DNA of 64,000 nt from Caenorhabditis remanei (GCF_010183535.1 NC_071328.1:7998001-8062000); one strand, 5' to 3'. Positions 22,015-36,152 are shown, numbered from the stretch's first letter. Program-made: numbers and translations. The notes: a model not told the origin generated them from the sequence alone.

Positions 22015-25000
22015 TCATAAACCATCAGTTGTTCGTTGTGTCGCAGACGGATTCTGGTTCTCGTACGGTTCGTCGAAATCTTCATCGTCCTCTTCTGGAT
22101 GTAGAAGAGGGCGTCGATGATGTTCATCGGATGATGAATTCACACCTCTTCTGCTATTGATTCCAGACGATGTCGATGGTCCTTCACCAGCGACTTCGTC
22201 AAGGGAAGCGTAGTCGTCTGGAAATCAAGAAACATAATTAGATTGTATATTCATGTGATATGAAACACTTGTAAGAATTCGGAAAAACACCTATACTTTC
22301 CAAAAACAAAAACTCACTATTTCGATTGCTACTTCTTCCACCGTGAATCTTCTTATTCTCAAGTTCTTCTTCTTCCAACGTCAGTAATCCTGTTGGATTT
22401 CCTGTATTATTTTCGGATGTTCCGAATGCTCCAGTATTTGGGAAAACAGATTGACGAGAATAAAGAGGGTTCTGGAATTCACGATTGTCATCAGCGTTTG
22501 GAGCTTTATGGAACCTGAAAGAATAGTATGAGAGGCATGAAAAAACGAGCGGATCTGGTTTTCAGTATACTCAAAACCAAACTTACGAAACAGTTGGCAT
22601 ATCTGGATCCTTTTCTTTTTGATACTTATTTCTGTAGAATAATGCAACCAATCCTAGTACTCCACACAATGCAATAATCAAAAGAATGAAGAACCACGTG
22701 GCACCAGATGACTTCCCACCACCGTTCAAAGCTTCGAATTCTTGTTTCGCTTTACCACAACTCATTTGATCCACGTGGCAGCATCCGATAGCTGCATCAC
22801 ATTCGTACCCGTCACCGCATCCGTCTTTGGGACATTCTTTAGAACATTTCAAACCAAATGTAGACTCGGGACACACTGAAAAGTCAAACGTTTAAGATTC
22901 CTTAAGTCTGAATATTTTAAACTCACATGCATGGCAAAACTCTCCGGTGAATCCTGGATGACAGTGACAGGCTCCCGACACTCGATTGCACGAAGCAGTC
23001 GCGGTTCCTTGACATTTACACTTCTTGATGCAATCTGGTCCATAGTAACCGTCTTCACACGGTTTGTCACATCGATCTCCTTGGAATCCTGGAAACATAG
23101 AGGTATAAAAACATGGTTTTTCGCGAAATATCTTTTAAAAATTGTTTAATTTTTTCGATGTTTACCTGCCGGACAACTGCATTCCCCAGTCTGTGCATTA
23201 CACTGCTTGAACTCAGATGTACATCTACACACCTGTCGACAACTGTTTCCCCAAAATCCTGCAGAACATGGTCTTGTACAGAGAGCACCTTCGAGTCCAG
23301 CGGGACACACACATTGTCCATTGATATGATCACAAGTCGATCCAGGTCCACATTTAGGGCAATCCTGTGTACACTCGTAACCGAACTTTCCTTCTGGACA
23401 CTTTTCGGAACAGGTAGATCCATGGTAACCAGGCTCGCAGATACATTCTCCAGTGATTGGGTCACAACCATGACCGTCTGCGCATGTACATTCTTGAGCA
23501 CATTGGGCACCAAAGAGACCGATCGGGCAGTTGTGTTCACATTGAATTCCAGAAGATCCTGGAGGACACGCTAAGCAGACTCCGTTCTTTGGGTCAGTTG
23601 ATGCACATTGGGATGGTGTCACAGTCTGTTGACATTGGTATCCAAAAGTGTTCGCTTCACATGATTGGTCACAAGACACTCCTTTCGTTCCAAGCGGACA
23701 TATGCACTTGCCGGTTTGTTTGGAGCAATGAGCATCTTTGCATGATCCAGTGCATGACAGTTCACAAGAATCTCCATATTTTCCTTGAGGGCACGTGGTA
23801 GAGCAATCTGCTCCAGAGAATCCTTCCGAACACTTACATTCTCCGGATTTGGGATCGCATTTTCCATTGACACACTTACAATGTAATTTGCATCCTGGTC
23901 CGTATGATCCTTCTGGACATGATATATCACATTTAGCACCTTGGAGTCCCGGTGGACACGTGCACTCTCCGGTTACTGGATTGCATCCAACACCCTTTGG
24001 ACACTGACATCTTTTCTCGCAGTTAGCTCCGAAAGTATCTGCTGGGCAGTGTAGTTCACATCTGTGTCCAGTCCATCCAGGATCACATTGACATTTTCCA
24101 TCAGATCCGTTGCATCCAACACCTCTGTTATTACATTGACACTGTTGAGAACAGTTTGGTCCGTAGAAATCGATAGGGCACGGCTCTGAGCAATTAGCTC
24201 CGGTTCTTCCAGCTTTGCATACACATTTTCCACTACTTGGGTCACATTCAGAGGCGTGATCCCAATCACAATTCGCTTGTTTTTCACAGTTTGGTCCATA
24301 AGAGTCTTTGGAACAAGCGAGCTCACAGTTATCACCATAGAATCCAGGTTTGCATCGGCAGAATCCAGTGTTTGGTGCACACATTACAGTATTCGACATG
24401 ATGCATGTGCATTGTTTCGAGCAATCCGCACCGTACTGATCTGGTTCACATTTTCGTTCGTCACATTTCGGACCTTTGTACCCGGACTCGCACTGGCAAT
24501 CACCGGTTTTAGCATCGCAGGAGGCATTTGAGTCCTGAAACTTGAGTTGACGTTAATATAAACAGCCTTCGACATTTATATCTGATTTCTTCGTAAAAAT
24601 AAAAACATTGACATTTTAGATTACTTTGAACAGAATCTAGAACATTCTCATTCGAGAAAAATGCCTCTCTGCTTATTATTCTCACCTGGAATTCCAATCC
24701 AGGACACGTGCATTTCTGTTTACATTGAAGCCCGAATCTTCCACGTGCACATCCAATATCACACTGTTTTCCAGTCCATCCGATACATTTGCATTCTCCA
24801 GTGACACTATCGCAATCTTGATTATTCAAACATTGACACTTTTCTGTACATCCGGCTCCGTAGAATCCGACGGAGCATTCATGTTCACATAACGCCCCAT
24901 GATATCCAGATTTACAAAGACACTTTCCATTTGTGTTGTCACATGTGGCTCCATTTTGACATGTGCATTCGAATTTGCAGTCCGCTCCGAATTTACCCTG

Positions 25001-26342
25001 AAATTTTGAAAAAATAATAAAACGTAAAGGAATTTTTCTGATTTTTTTCTACAGATTTTTATTTTTCTTACTCACTTCCTCACACTTATTGAGACAGAAT
25101 TCTCCACCCCATCCGTCGGCACAGATGCATTTTCCTTCTTTATTGCACTTTCCACCGTTTTGGCATGGACACGATTTGAGACAGTTTGGTCCCCATTTAT
25201 CATCTGGACATTCTTCTTCACAACGTTTTCCACGGAACCCGGATGAACAAATACAATCACCGAGTTCTGGATCACAGTTGGCTCCGTTTTCACAGTCGCA
25301 TTTTTTCGAGCATCCAAGACCCCATGTGCCGGGAGCACAGGCTGAAAAAAAACAATATTATATTTCAAAACGCTCAAACTGAATTTTTTTTTAAATTGGA
25401 AAATTTAATCGATATTTTTTAATAATGTTAATATATAGGTTAAAACGACTCACAGCTGGCACAATATTTGCCACCGAACCCAGGATCACATTCGCATTTT
25501 CCCGGCTCAATACATTTTCCTTTTTTACATGGTGGATTACAATCTGGCAAACAGAAATGCTCTTTCGTTTGATAATATCCTTCACAACACTGCTTCACAT
25601 ATTTCTCTTTCTTTACCAGTTGTCGTTGATATGAGGCTTTTTGTCCACGTCTGAATTCAGGACAAATATAATTTCATTGAAAAAACGACTGATAAACTTA
25701 CTTTTCAACAACACATTGGAATCCAGTGAGAGGATTGAGACATTGTTCCGTATCGTTATATACAACATTATGGATTACTTTTCGGAGTTCGTAGTCATCG
25801 ACACTGAAAGAAACTGAGTTTGATTTGAGACTCACAATTTAAAAGTGAACTTCAAGTTTAAAATAATAAAGTTGTTTTAAGCTTGGAATCCACCTCTAAT
25901 AATGTCATTTATAAGTCCCGAAATTCTTTTTTTGTGGTCCGCCTAATCTTTTGAGATAATATTTGGCATGTCACATGTTTCTTTTAGTGGTCGGAACGTA
26001 ACAAATCCTATTCCAACAAGTGACCGTTTCCGAGAATAAATACAATAAAATAACTATCGCCTATTCAAATCACTCTGGCTTATACAAATATCGAGTCAAA
26101 TGAGGTCTGTGTAAACTTGGAAAAGAGTATTTCAAATTGAAGGATCCCGTATCACGTTCGCTGATTTTTTAAAATTTAGAACTTTTGAAAACTCACATCG
26201 TCTTTACTGTACACACATGATCTCCTCGTGGTTCTTCTGATGTCGTTGATGTATGTAGTTTGTCGGGAAAAGTGGGTGCTCGTGTATCGATGTGAACTAC
26301 TTGCCACGTGGCAAGTAGAACAATCGAAAGAATGAGGCGCAT
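22015..26342 (-). CDS. ced-1: CED-1 engulfment receptor (MEGF10/Draper family)
   Basis: Ten exons: 26342-26197, 25803-25702, 25650-25454, 25341-25076, 24997-24686, 24534-23166, 23088-22927, 22875-22587, 22514-22318 and 22217-22015. The frame holds at all nine junctions and gives 1080 residues (C. elegans CED-1 is about 1111). Order: signal peptide (residues 1-21), an EMI-type cysteine region (about 45-150), a long run of EGF-like/laminin-type repeats with C-x-C-x5-G spacing, one transmembrane segment at about 912-932, and a cytoplasmic tail. The tail keeps both signalling motifs known for the family: NPLY at 963-966 (NPxY, site for the PTB adaptor CED-6) and YASL at 1016-1019 (YxxL). The protein acts at the surface of engulfing cells to recognise apoptotic corpses. 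Nothing looks broken. Confidence 0.97.
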
Positions 26343-28143
26343 TACCGGCTGAAATAAGGAAAAACTCTTTTCTGATAGTGAGGTTTTAGTGAGTGCGATC
26401 GATTTTGAGAAAAGTTACATATGAACGACGAAGTAAAATCAGGAAATTGAAAGAATAGAAAGTAGAATGAGCACAGATGACGTTTAACTAACATAACTAC
26501 AATTAGATAGATCACAAATTTAGTAGAAGTAAATGACCATCCACCTGTTAATCCTTTCTCTTCCTCCACTCAATCGGTCAGTTGGAGGGTGTCAGTCAGT
26601 GTGTGCGATCAAATATCAAAGAAAATCGTCTAAAAGGATACCGCCCGTTTTTCGCAATATAAGATGACAGTCGCACCTTTATGGTCCCTCCTCGAAGAAA
26701 AGGGGATAAGTTGGCGTCAGACCGATGAGAGATTATAAAGTGACAGAAATGGAAACGATATATCTAATGGTGAACTAGGGTCTGTCTTTTTCGTTCAAAT
26801 TGTCCTTCGTTATGGCCTTAACGAAATAGCTCACTTTCAGACCAACACAACATCTGATTTCAAGGTAAGGTGAGAGAGGAGAGAAGCAGAGTTTTGAAGA
26901 CAACAGAGACCAGAGAGATATTTGAGAGGCGCAGCCACATAGAAAAAAAAGCATATTGACAATGAAACTCTGATGGTTTGGTGATAAGAAAAAGAATGTG
27001 TTTTATCGGAAGAGGAGGAAATGTTGATGGGAAGAAAATAAAACGGAAATCGATGGGAGAGATGAGCAATACGGGAGAAGAAAGACAAAATTTGTTGGAT
27101 ATTTTCTTAGAAATTTGAATGTTAGATCTCGGACTAATCTGAACTGAACATTGAGATAATGTTTAAACTAAAATCAAATAAATTGAAATTGCGGAATTCG
27201 AACTACATCTAAAATGGGTGTGCCTCCTATCATGCGTATTTAAAACGGTGCCCCGAATGAATTCCGATCAGGATCATCATCATTAGTAGTCCGTAAATAT
27301 CTTATCACTGGTGACCAATCTGTTCTGTCAGTAGTAATGTGAACATGTTGAGAGTTACACAATTTGACAGATCTAGGCAGTAGAGGAACCGATCTTGGCC
27401 GGTAAGATAAGATTAGCGGGGGAAATTTGTACCTATAGATCGTAGCAACAACGAAAACGGAGAGAGATCTAGTGTCCAAAAGGATTGAAATGAATTTACT
27501 GCATTTCTAGCTATTTATACCTTTCTCCAAGTTCTTACTTTATTATAAAATAGAAATTCGGAGAATACGACTTTCGAGTGAAGAACACTTGATTTTTTCT
27601 ACCTACACGAAACACACATTTTTTGACCTTCTGAAATTGAAATTCTACAAAAAACTCGTAAACCGGAAACCTAAAACGAAGAAGGAAAACAGTCCGAACC
27701 GTGTCCAGTCCGTTCCCTCTTTCCCTATTCAAACAAAACTACCACAAACACAAAACTAAACTAAAAGTACTTGAAAAGAAGAAAACAGGGCGACTGGGCG
27801 ACCCGACCGATAACACTACCACAAGTTTGTGTCTCTTTACTCTCATCTCTCACGAGAAATAGAAAGTAGCGGGATGGTTGTGGTCACACAGATGGTCAGA
27901 ACCGATTCCCTGTTTTGTTTATTTATTTGATGAGACAGACGAGATAGAACGGAAAGTGACGGTAATAATGGAGCAGAATACCAGTGCAGGCGTCACTAAA
28001 GAGTGCAAAAAAAGTTCTCCATCAACTCTTCCTTAAAGTCAGAATCGGAGCGGAAGGTTATAAAAATAATATTTTTGAGAGAATTTTGCTCAAAACTGTT
28101 GAAGACTATAACTTTCACAATCACGGATTCTTAAAAGTTATTA

Positions 28144-28621
28144 TGGGCCTATTCTGGGGTAGCAAAAAATAGTTTTTTGCTTATTTTTTGCTATTCAGAA
28201 AGTAGCAAAAAAAGCAAAAAACTCCTGGTTTGGAGGTATTTTTTGCTTGACCTTTTCTAGGCCAGCCCGCGGTTTTCTAGGCCATGTGTAGATTTACGGG
28301 AGAATTTTTTGCGATTTTTTCAGCATTCATGTACTTTATCGCTACTTTTGAACTGAATTCGTAATTTTATTGATTTATTCCATACTTTGCAATCGTTAAA
28401 TGATTTTTTTCCGAACTTTGCTGAAAAAATCCCAAAAAAAGCTCCCGTAAATCTACACCAAACACAGGTCTTGCAGCGAATGGCCTAGAAAACCGCGGGC
28501 TGGCCTAGAAAAGGTCAAGCAAAAAATACCTCCAAACCAGGAGTTTTTTGCTTTTTTTGCTACTTTCTGAATAGCAAAAAATAAGCAAAAAACTATTTTT
28601 TGCTACCCCAGAATAGGTCCA
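28144..28621. mobile_element. 478-bp palindromic element with TA duplication
   Basis: Almost fully self-complementary: the left arm starts TGGGCCTATTCTGGGGTAGC and the right arm ends with its near-perfect reverse complement. Long AGCAAAAAATA/TTTTTTGCT stretches match on both sides and a unique loop of about 180 bp lies between. It is flanked by TA on both sides, as for Tc/mariner-type non-autonomous elements. The same termini occur at 47936-48337 and, as a single end, at 61387. No coding capacity. Confidence 0.8.
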
Positions 28622-28797
28622 TAAATAAATCGAAAAATTGAAAACTATCAAAATGAAACAGTTTTGAGTTCCGAAATGTGACAAAAATTGAGAAAAATAA
28701 AAAGTATTGAAGAAAGCACAAGACCATTAGTCATATGTTGAAAAATGTTTTGACAAGAAGAGGGAGGTGAGAGAGTACGGAAGAGTATGGTGAATGG

Positions 28798-28811
28798 GAG
28801 AGACGCAGAGA
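28798..28811. promoter_or_regulatory. GAGACGCAG-type motif
   Basis: GAGAGACGCAGAGA, a strong match to the GAGA-like motif abundant in Caenorhabditis promoters and reported for EOR-1. Which gene it serves is unclear; the nearest are ced-1 and dnj-27, each over 2 kb away. Confidence 0.45.
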
Positions 28812-29743
28812 TACTTAGTGGAGGAATTCTCTTTTCTTCTTTTTCATTCAAAAGCTGTAGAAATGAAAGGAATGGGCGGAATTAAGAGGAACACATGCGT
28901 TTGGATGAGAGAGAAGGAAAGTTAGACTGAGATTTGGACCAGTATGGGTAGGATAATGTTACAAAGCGTTTATGAAAGGGAGCATAATTCTCCTGACTAC
29001 GCGGAACGCCGAAAGTGCATATTCAAAAGCTTAAAAAAAAACAATACGTTTTTTTGGAAAAGTAGGTCCACTAATATCAATTCAATTTATTATTGAAATA
29101 ACGAGAGAATTAAATTTTTTTTAAACTGAAGTCGACTCATTCGGTGCACTGAGCTGGGATAATATTGCAAAAAAAAGCGTATTCAATGGAAGAATGAACG
29201 AAGAGAGGAAAAGGAAGAGAAGAGGATAAATTGAGGGTGCTGTGGAAAGGGAAAGGGGATTACTAGGTTCATTATTTTGAACACTCACAACTTCCGAATT
29301 TCCGAAAAGTGTTGAATAGAAATATACACTTGGTTGCTTTTACAATAGAAACTTCAGTGGATCCGCCCACATTCATGACACGCCTACTCCAAGAATGGTT
29401 TCATGGCTTCACTAGTACACAATCACAACTTCTCATTTGATGAATTGAAAGTTTTTGAGCATTTTTCGAAAAGGAAAAGTTAAGTTAACCAATAAAAAAT
29501 TGTCGAGAATGTTTCCGAATGAGATTGAAACTCCCTCGCCTAGAGCCTTCATTTATTAGTCTGATCACTAATGTGGACTGTACTGCACGTACTATCGAGA
29601 AATGACGAAATCCGATGGGATCACCCCATATTCCCATCACTATGTATGACTAATCCATTAAAAATAACTGAAAACGAAAACAAGAACACAATGGAAAACT
29701 GGAGAAGATGAGGCGGGATTCTATCCTTTGCTGGTTCCTGTTC

Positions 29744-29757
29744 GTCTGCGTCTCTCA
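29744..29757. promoter_or_regulatory. GAGACGCAG-type motif
   Basis: GTCTGCGTCTCTCA, the reverse orientation of the same motif, followed by CTCTCTCG. Assigned by sequence similarity only. Confidence 0.4.
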
Positions 29758-31461
29758 CTCTCTCGTCGATCTACACAAATTACTGTCCGAAAAAGAGAGA
29801 AAATAGAGAAAAGTGACCAAGGTTGAAGAGGGTATGTGTGTTGTTATCGATGATGATTCATCAGATTGATTATTTGGAGACACAAAAATGGGAAAGGTTG
29901 AATGATTTAAAAGGAGGTCAAAAGAAAGGAGTGAAGGACTGGAAATGTACGAACCGACCGACAAAGATGATAAAAACAGAAAAAGAAAATGGTTCACGCA
30001 ATACAGGATTCCCCGTTTGAATGTACCGTAATTACATCAAAGATTTTCTGGGTGAAGCGATTAGGCTTAACCTCGACAACACCTGGGACACTTCAACCCA
30101 GCTAGCTAGTCCTCCTAGCCGCTCTTAATTATACGGTAGGGACTACCTTGTGCTTATGGTAATTATGTAATCTCAACGATAGAAGAAGGAAGACATAAAT
30201 TTTGTCATCATCAATGTTGCACAACAATATTTATGTCCCTTTTAGTTTCTCATGGGGTGTCATGTCATCACGAAAATAGATGATCGGGCCTATGTTTCTA
30301 TACAATATCCGGTGGTTTGGCTTTCGGCTCCAAGTGATAGATAAGTCTTTGTACTTTGGATTCAAGTTCGTATTTCAGAATAACGTAAAATCTTCTAAAA
30401 ATCATCAAATTTGGAATTCCGAAAATCGTATAGTCCAAAAACTGGAGAGAGTAATAAAGAAACTTCTAGGATATACCGGATAAAAGTTAAATTTATCTAC
30501 ATTCTATCTTAGTAGCCGAAAACTAAAAGCACAAGTTTCCAGATTCAAGATACCAAGAACAACTCTTGCTCGAGTTGTTTAGAAGTCAAGAATCTGGTAA
30601 AAATAGGTGTGTGACCACGTGAGAGAAATAACTCTTTTTCTGAAATGACTGAGAAACCTTGGATGAGAGACACAGACAACTTAAGAAAAGAAAAGAGCAT
30701 GAAGTGAAATGGGTAGAAAATAAATCAAATTAGATTTTTCCACTTTGTCATCCAAGTTCCATCCAATTCATCTCAACTCGGGACTCTACTTCAAATGCAT
30801 CATTCAACGAGTCCACGGCTCACAGAGTGCTCATAGAGCTTGGGAGCGTTTAGGCAAAAGCATTCGAACCAAGCTTCGAGGATTCAAAAAACTTCATTTT
30901 GTTCAAATCATTCTCAAAAGTGTTAGTCTCATAAAAGAAGTTGCACCTATGTGGGCACACAAGAGAGAAGGTCCTCATTACTGTATCGAGTAGTCGAAAT
31001 AAGTGAGAACATGAGTAACAAATAATATGTGTTCTAATTGAGTGACAATTTATGGGAATTCGAGAAAGGAAAGAAGAGGTACGTAGGAGCAAAAAGTGTC
31101 GATTGCGGAGAAATTATGGTTAATTGAAGAGATGATGAGTATGGGAATATGGATAGCCCGAATTTCAAATCTACATAATTTGTAAAAGAAACATTACGCC
31201 ACTGAAAATTGTATTCTGTTTAAGATTTGAAGCTACATCTTAAATCGACATCAGTTCCGTAATCCTACCCAAACATAGTTTGCATAACTAGTGAAAATTG
31301 CAAGAAATCCTAAACCATCAGAACAGAAAAACAGATCGATTGTCGGTTCACCACCACCACAAAGTTGAAGTATCCATTCTCTTCCCTCCCGTCTCTTTTT
31401 TTGTTCTCGTTGTATTCATTCAAAGGTATTCTCCAAAAAGATCAGAATAACATGAGAGTTT

Positions 31462-31473
31462 GAGAGACGCAGA
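31462..31473. promoter_or_regulatory. GAGACGCAG-type motif
   Basis: GAGAGACGCAGA, about 1.5 kb upstream of the dnj-27 start codon. Assigned by sequence similarity only. Confidence 0.4.
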
Positions 31474-32996
31474 TGAACAAGGAGGCATCCGACTGAAGAG
31501 AGAAAAGACCCACTTTTTAACGGAAGGGTCACTTTACCCGGAGACATCTGACTCATCTCTCATTGAGAATCTTTTGATTTCTCAACTTCTCTGAATCTCT
31601 CTTTCTCTGATACTCTCTCGTCTCTGAAGTAGTTTTTCTGTATTTTTGTATCCGAGGTGAAGTGAACTGAGTATCGGATTTTTTGAGAGAAATTGTTTAT
31701 TTTTGTCATTTCTTCGACTTTTGATTCTTTCTTTTTTTGTTTGAGTAATGATGATGAATTGGTAGACACTGAAAGATGAGACGCTTCAAATAAAGACATC
31801 TTCTTTTCTTCTTGAAAAATCACTTTGATTTCGAGGATTGACCTTGAAAAACAACTAACTTGAAGTTGGGCCGAACAATAACCAAATAAAAAAAGACTTT
31901 TCAGTTTTGTAAAAAGAAATGAATAAGATCAAATAATGTTGAAATTCACAGCAAGATCAGAATGTTCTATATTTATTTTCATCACTACTTTCAGAACCTG
32001 GTCTGAAGCTATAAGCACTTTCAATATTCCGAAATTTTCCAACTTTGATACTTTTTCGACACTCCTTTTTTCCTGAAAATTATCGAGATTTCAATTCGTT
32101 TGCAGTCCAATGTACAGTACTCCCTGCTCACCAAAGTCTTAACTTTGCAGTTCAAACCAAACCAAAAGTCGCCGGCTCATTGGCTCCGTGGAACACAAAT
32201 ACGTTTCGGACAGTTTCCCTCATTTCCCTAAGTCTCTTCATTTCATACAGTATTTCGTGTGACCCTTCGCTAAAGGATCGAGATATTTGCACATCTACCA
32301 GTCATTCCTCAACACATATTACTCTCTTACTGTCCAGTTGTATTGATTTTTGGCAACTAATTTGATTTTAATTGAAAACTCAATACGTTTTTAGATTCAA
32401 TGAAGCTACAAATTCTTTGTAAGTGACAGAATGCTCGAGTATCAAAAAGATTTCAGATGAAACATTCTTTCCACTTTCTATTCTGTTTACTGAAACATCT
32501 GACAGCTATCTGTCTGTATGTTTTCTAGATGTCCTCATCATCACTGATCCAAGCCAGTCTGAGTGTCTGCATATCCAGATGGTTTCCCCTAGATCACTTC
32601 ACAAACTCCCATTAACATTTCGCAACTTTTTCCCGAAACAGAATTTCCATAAACTCTGCTATATGCAACGTTTTTTCCCACAAAAAGCCTATTCTTGTGG
32701 GTCAACAATACATCTATCCACTCTATTCATTTTCTCTTCATCTCTTTTTCATCTCTTCTTCCATAACTATGTCTTATTTTGACGACGTGTACTAACTGTC
32801 TTGAGAGATATTTAGGGATTGTAATTGGTCGTTTTGAGAGGTTCCTAATCTTGTTTTGTCCGTTTTTATCATGCACAAAGCATTCGTGTGAATGCATTTT
32901 TTTAGCTCATGTTGAGTCCTAATGTCTGCTACTTTTTCTCAATTATATCAGAATTCTTGAGGCTTTCAAATCACAAATTTCTCAACATTTCAGAAA

Positions 32997-35672
32997 ATGC
33001 GGGCAATTCTACTGTTATGTGTTCTCATCACGTGTTATCTAGTTTTTGCTGAAGATTATTACGAGTTATTAGGAGTCGATCGAGATGCAGATGATAGAAC
33101 GATTCGAAAGGCTTTCAAGAAATTGGCTATCAAAAAACATCCAGACAGGAATACTGTAGGTCAAATGAATATTCTCTGGATTAATATATTATATTTTAGG
33201 ACGACCCGAATGCTCATGATGAATTCGTAAAAATCAACAAAGCCTACGAAGTTTTAAAAGATGAAAACCTGCGAAAAAAATACGATCAATTCGGAGAAAA
33301 AGGGTTGGAAGATGGATTCCAGGGAGGAAATAATTATCAAAGTTGGCAGTTTTATAATGATAATTTCGGAATTTATGATGAAGACCAGGAGATCGTCACT
33401 CTAAATCGAGCGGATTTCCAAAGGATGGTTTCTGACTCAAATGAGATTTGGTTTATTAATTTCTATTCAACGTATTGTTCTCATTGTCATCAATTGGCGC
33501 CAACGGTAAGACACAAAACAATTTAGACCATGTAATTTACTTGACTTTCAGTGGCGTAAATTCGCTCGAGAAATCGAAGGAACTATCCGCGTGGGAGCTG
33601 TCAACTGTGCCGAAGATCCACAATTATGTCAATCCCAACGTGTCAATGCTTATCCATCTCTCGTATTCTACCCAACTGGAGAATTCTATCAAGGGCATCG
33701 TGACGTCGAATTAATGGTGGACTTTGTGATTCAGAGACTGAAATCAGAAGTTCTTCATTTGAACTCTGAGAATTGGAAAGCGTTGAGTGAAGACTGGGAG
33801 CCGTATAACAGATTACCCTGGATTGTTGATATGTGTGGAGGGGATAACATAGAATGTTTGAGTTCAAATACGAGGTGACGTCCTCGGAAACCAAAGAAAT
33901 TTGAACAATCAATTTTCAGACGAAAACTCTCCTCAATGCTTGACGGACTTGCGAACGTAGCAACGATAGACTGCAATTCTGAAGAAACTTTGTGCTATAA
34001 ATTCGACTCGTCGCCTGGAGTCATGTGGTTCCCAGCTAGAAAATTAGAGAAGAAGAGTCAAATTAATATCGAGAGTATGGATGCTCAAGAGATTTCAAAG
34101 AAAGTTATCGAGTACTTGGATGAATTACCGATGATTGAACCTGAGAGTTTGCAGAGATTGTTGGGTGAGTCATCTAGAAGAAATGGCATTTTGTATAGCT
34201 CACATTTTATTTTTGGATTCAAAAATGTATGATTTTTTCATTGCAGAAGGAAACGATCCAGATGAGGCGATAGCTGTTTGGATGTTGGCAAATGAACGTC
34301 AAGCGTCCGAGAAGAAAGACTTCCGACGTCTCCCAGCTCTCGTTCAAAATCAAATTTTCTCTTTCGACTGTTCAAAATCATCAGAAATCTGCGACGACCT
34401 AGTAGATAAGACTAAACTTCCACAGTTTATTGTGTTCAAAACAACTGGAGGATATGAAATTGATTATGCCGGAGCAAAAGATTTCCACGCAGCAAGCACT
34501 TTCATTCGAGAAGCTTCGAACTCTCATATCCACGTTTTGAATCGAGATTCTTATGAATATGCGATCAGTGGGGGAGAATTCTATATCATCGATTATTTTG
34601 CACCGGTAAGTACAATTCTAATAAACCAAATTTTGCAAAAAAAAACTTTCAGTGGTGTCCGCCATGCATGAAACTTCTTGGAGAGTACCGTCGATTCCAC
34701 ACTTCCACTTCAGAAGATTCAATTCTTCATACTGTAGCCATAGGATCTCTCGACTGTGTCAAGTATAAAGATCTCTGCCAGACAGCCGGAGTTCAAAGTT
34801 ATCCAACAAGTATCGTCTATACTCCAGATGGAAAAACACATAAAATGGTTGGATATCATAATGTTGAATACATTTTGGAGTTTTTGGATAATGCAATGAA
34901 CCCATCTGTTATGGAAATGAGTCCAGAGCAATTCGAAGAGTTGGTTGTGAATCGAAAAGATGAAGAGACGTGGCTTGTTGACTTCTTTGCTCCTTGGTGT
35001 GGTCCCTGTCAACAGTTGGCTCCAGAACTTCAAAAAGCTGCAAGAGCAATTCAATCGTTTGATGATAATGCACATGTTGCTTCGATTGATTGTCAGAAAT
35101 ACGCACAATTCTGTACAAAAACCCAAATTAACAGTTATCCAACAGTCAGAATGTTTCCAGCAAAGAAAACGAAGCAGCCAAGAAGGGCAGCGTTCTAGTG
35201 AGTTTTCATTCTCTCATCTTCTTCAATCATTATATTTTTCAGTGACTATCCCAATCACATGTGGCGAAATTCTGATTCCATCCAAAGATGGGTTTATAAC
35301 TTCCTTCCAACTGAAGTTGTTACTCTTGGCAATGATTTCCATACGACTGTTCTTGATTCTACCGAACCTTGGATTGTTGATTTCTTTGCTCCATGGTGTG
35401 GACATTGCCTTCAATTCGCTCCAGTTTATGATCAAATCGCTAAAGAATTGGAAGGAAAAGTTAATTTCGCCAAAGTGGACTGTGATCAATGGCCTGGAGT
35501 GTGTCAGGGAGCCCAAGTCAGAGCTTACCCGACAATTCGTTTGTATTACGGAAAGAGTGGATGGTCTCGACAAGATGTTATGGGTTACGGTATTGGAACA
35601 CAGCACAAGGAGCAGTTCATTCAGATTGTGAAGCAGCAGTTGAAGTTGAATGAGGAGCATGACGAGTTGTAA
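32997..35672 (+). CDS. dnj-27: DNJ-27 / ERdj5-type ER J-domain thioredoxin protein
   Basis: Exons 32997-33155, 33200-33505, 33552-33874, 33920-34164, 34247-34605, 34653-35197 and 35243-35672 encode 788 residues, close to the length of C. elegans DNJ-27. Signal peptide (1-18), J domain (about 19-88) with HPD at 48-50, then a chain of thioredoxin-like domains. Active-site pairs are CSHC (146-149), CPPC (466-469), CGPC (580-583) and CGHC (698-701). The C-terminus is HDEL, an ER retrieval signal. The orthologous mammalian ERdj5/DNAJC10 reduces disulfides of misfolded proteins and, with the Hsp70 BiP, promotes their ER-associated degradation. A TTTCAG acceptor ends 4 bases before the ATG, supporting this start. 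All four redox motifs and the HPD are intact. Confidence 0.97.
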
Positions 35673-36152
35673 TTTATTCTGCTTTAAAGAATTTTTTTCT
35701 TTTTTTAATTTAATAATTGTTGTTTCTCATATTTTTCAAGTCTTCTACATACTGGTTTCTGCTTGTTTTATTTGGCGTGTTTTTCTGGAGCTTTTTGGTT
35801 CATAGTAATAAATTGTTTGCTGGAAAAGTAATGGAGAAGACGGGAAGCATTTCCAATAAAATCTAGAGACGTAAACATTTTCAGACATTTTTTTCCAAAT
35901 ACAGAATTCGTTTGAAAGAATCCTTTCGAAAAATGGTAGGTTCAATTTTTAAACATTTCCTAGAAACGAAAAACAGAGCGGGTTTGAGTGATTTCAGAAA
36001 ACTCACTTTTTCCGTGACCCTGAGCACTTCAATTTTTATATCCACATGTGCCACGTGTTGAAAGTGCCGTAAAATTTCTGGGAGGGTGGGGATTATATTT
36101 ATTCCCCACTTTTCAGATTTGTTTTATCCCGAAAAGAGAAGTGATAGCAACA
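35673..36152. other. Intergenic, dnj-27 to coiled-coil gene
   Basis: About 480 bp, longer than typical operon spacing. It holds AATAAA near 35806 and an SL1-type acceptor CACTTTTCAG near 36115, upstream of the next ATG. Nothing else is recognised. Confidence 0.5.

Larger units (their letters stand above)
26343..32996. other. Gene-poor interval between ced-1 and dnj-27
   Basis: About 6.7 kb separating two divergently transcribed genes. It holds the palindromic element at 28144-28621 and three GAGACGCAG-type motifs (28798, 29744, 31462). Minus-strand open frames near 27240-27480 and 32045-32780 on the plus strand lack ATG starts or splice support. A comparatively GC-balanced block at about 30020-30175 has short self-complementary words but fits no RNA family I know. 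Confidence 0.45.

Noticed and set aside
27240..27479. 79-codon minus-strand open frame resembling a secreted peptide
   Set aside because: It begins with TTG rather than ATG, and no upstream exon supplying a start was found.
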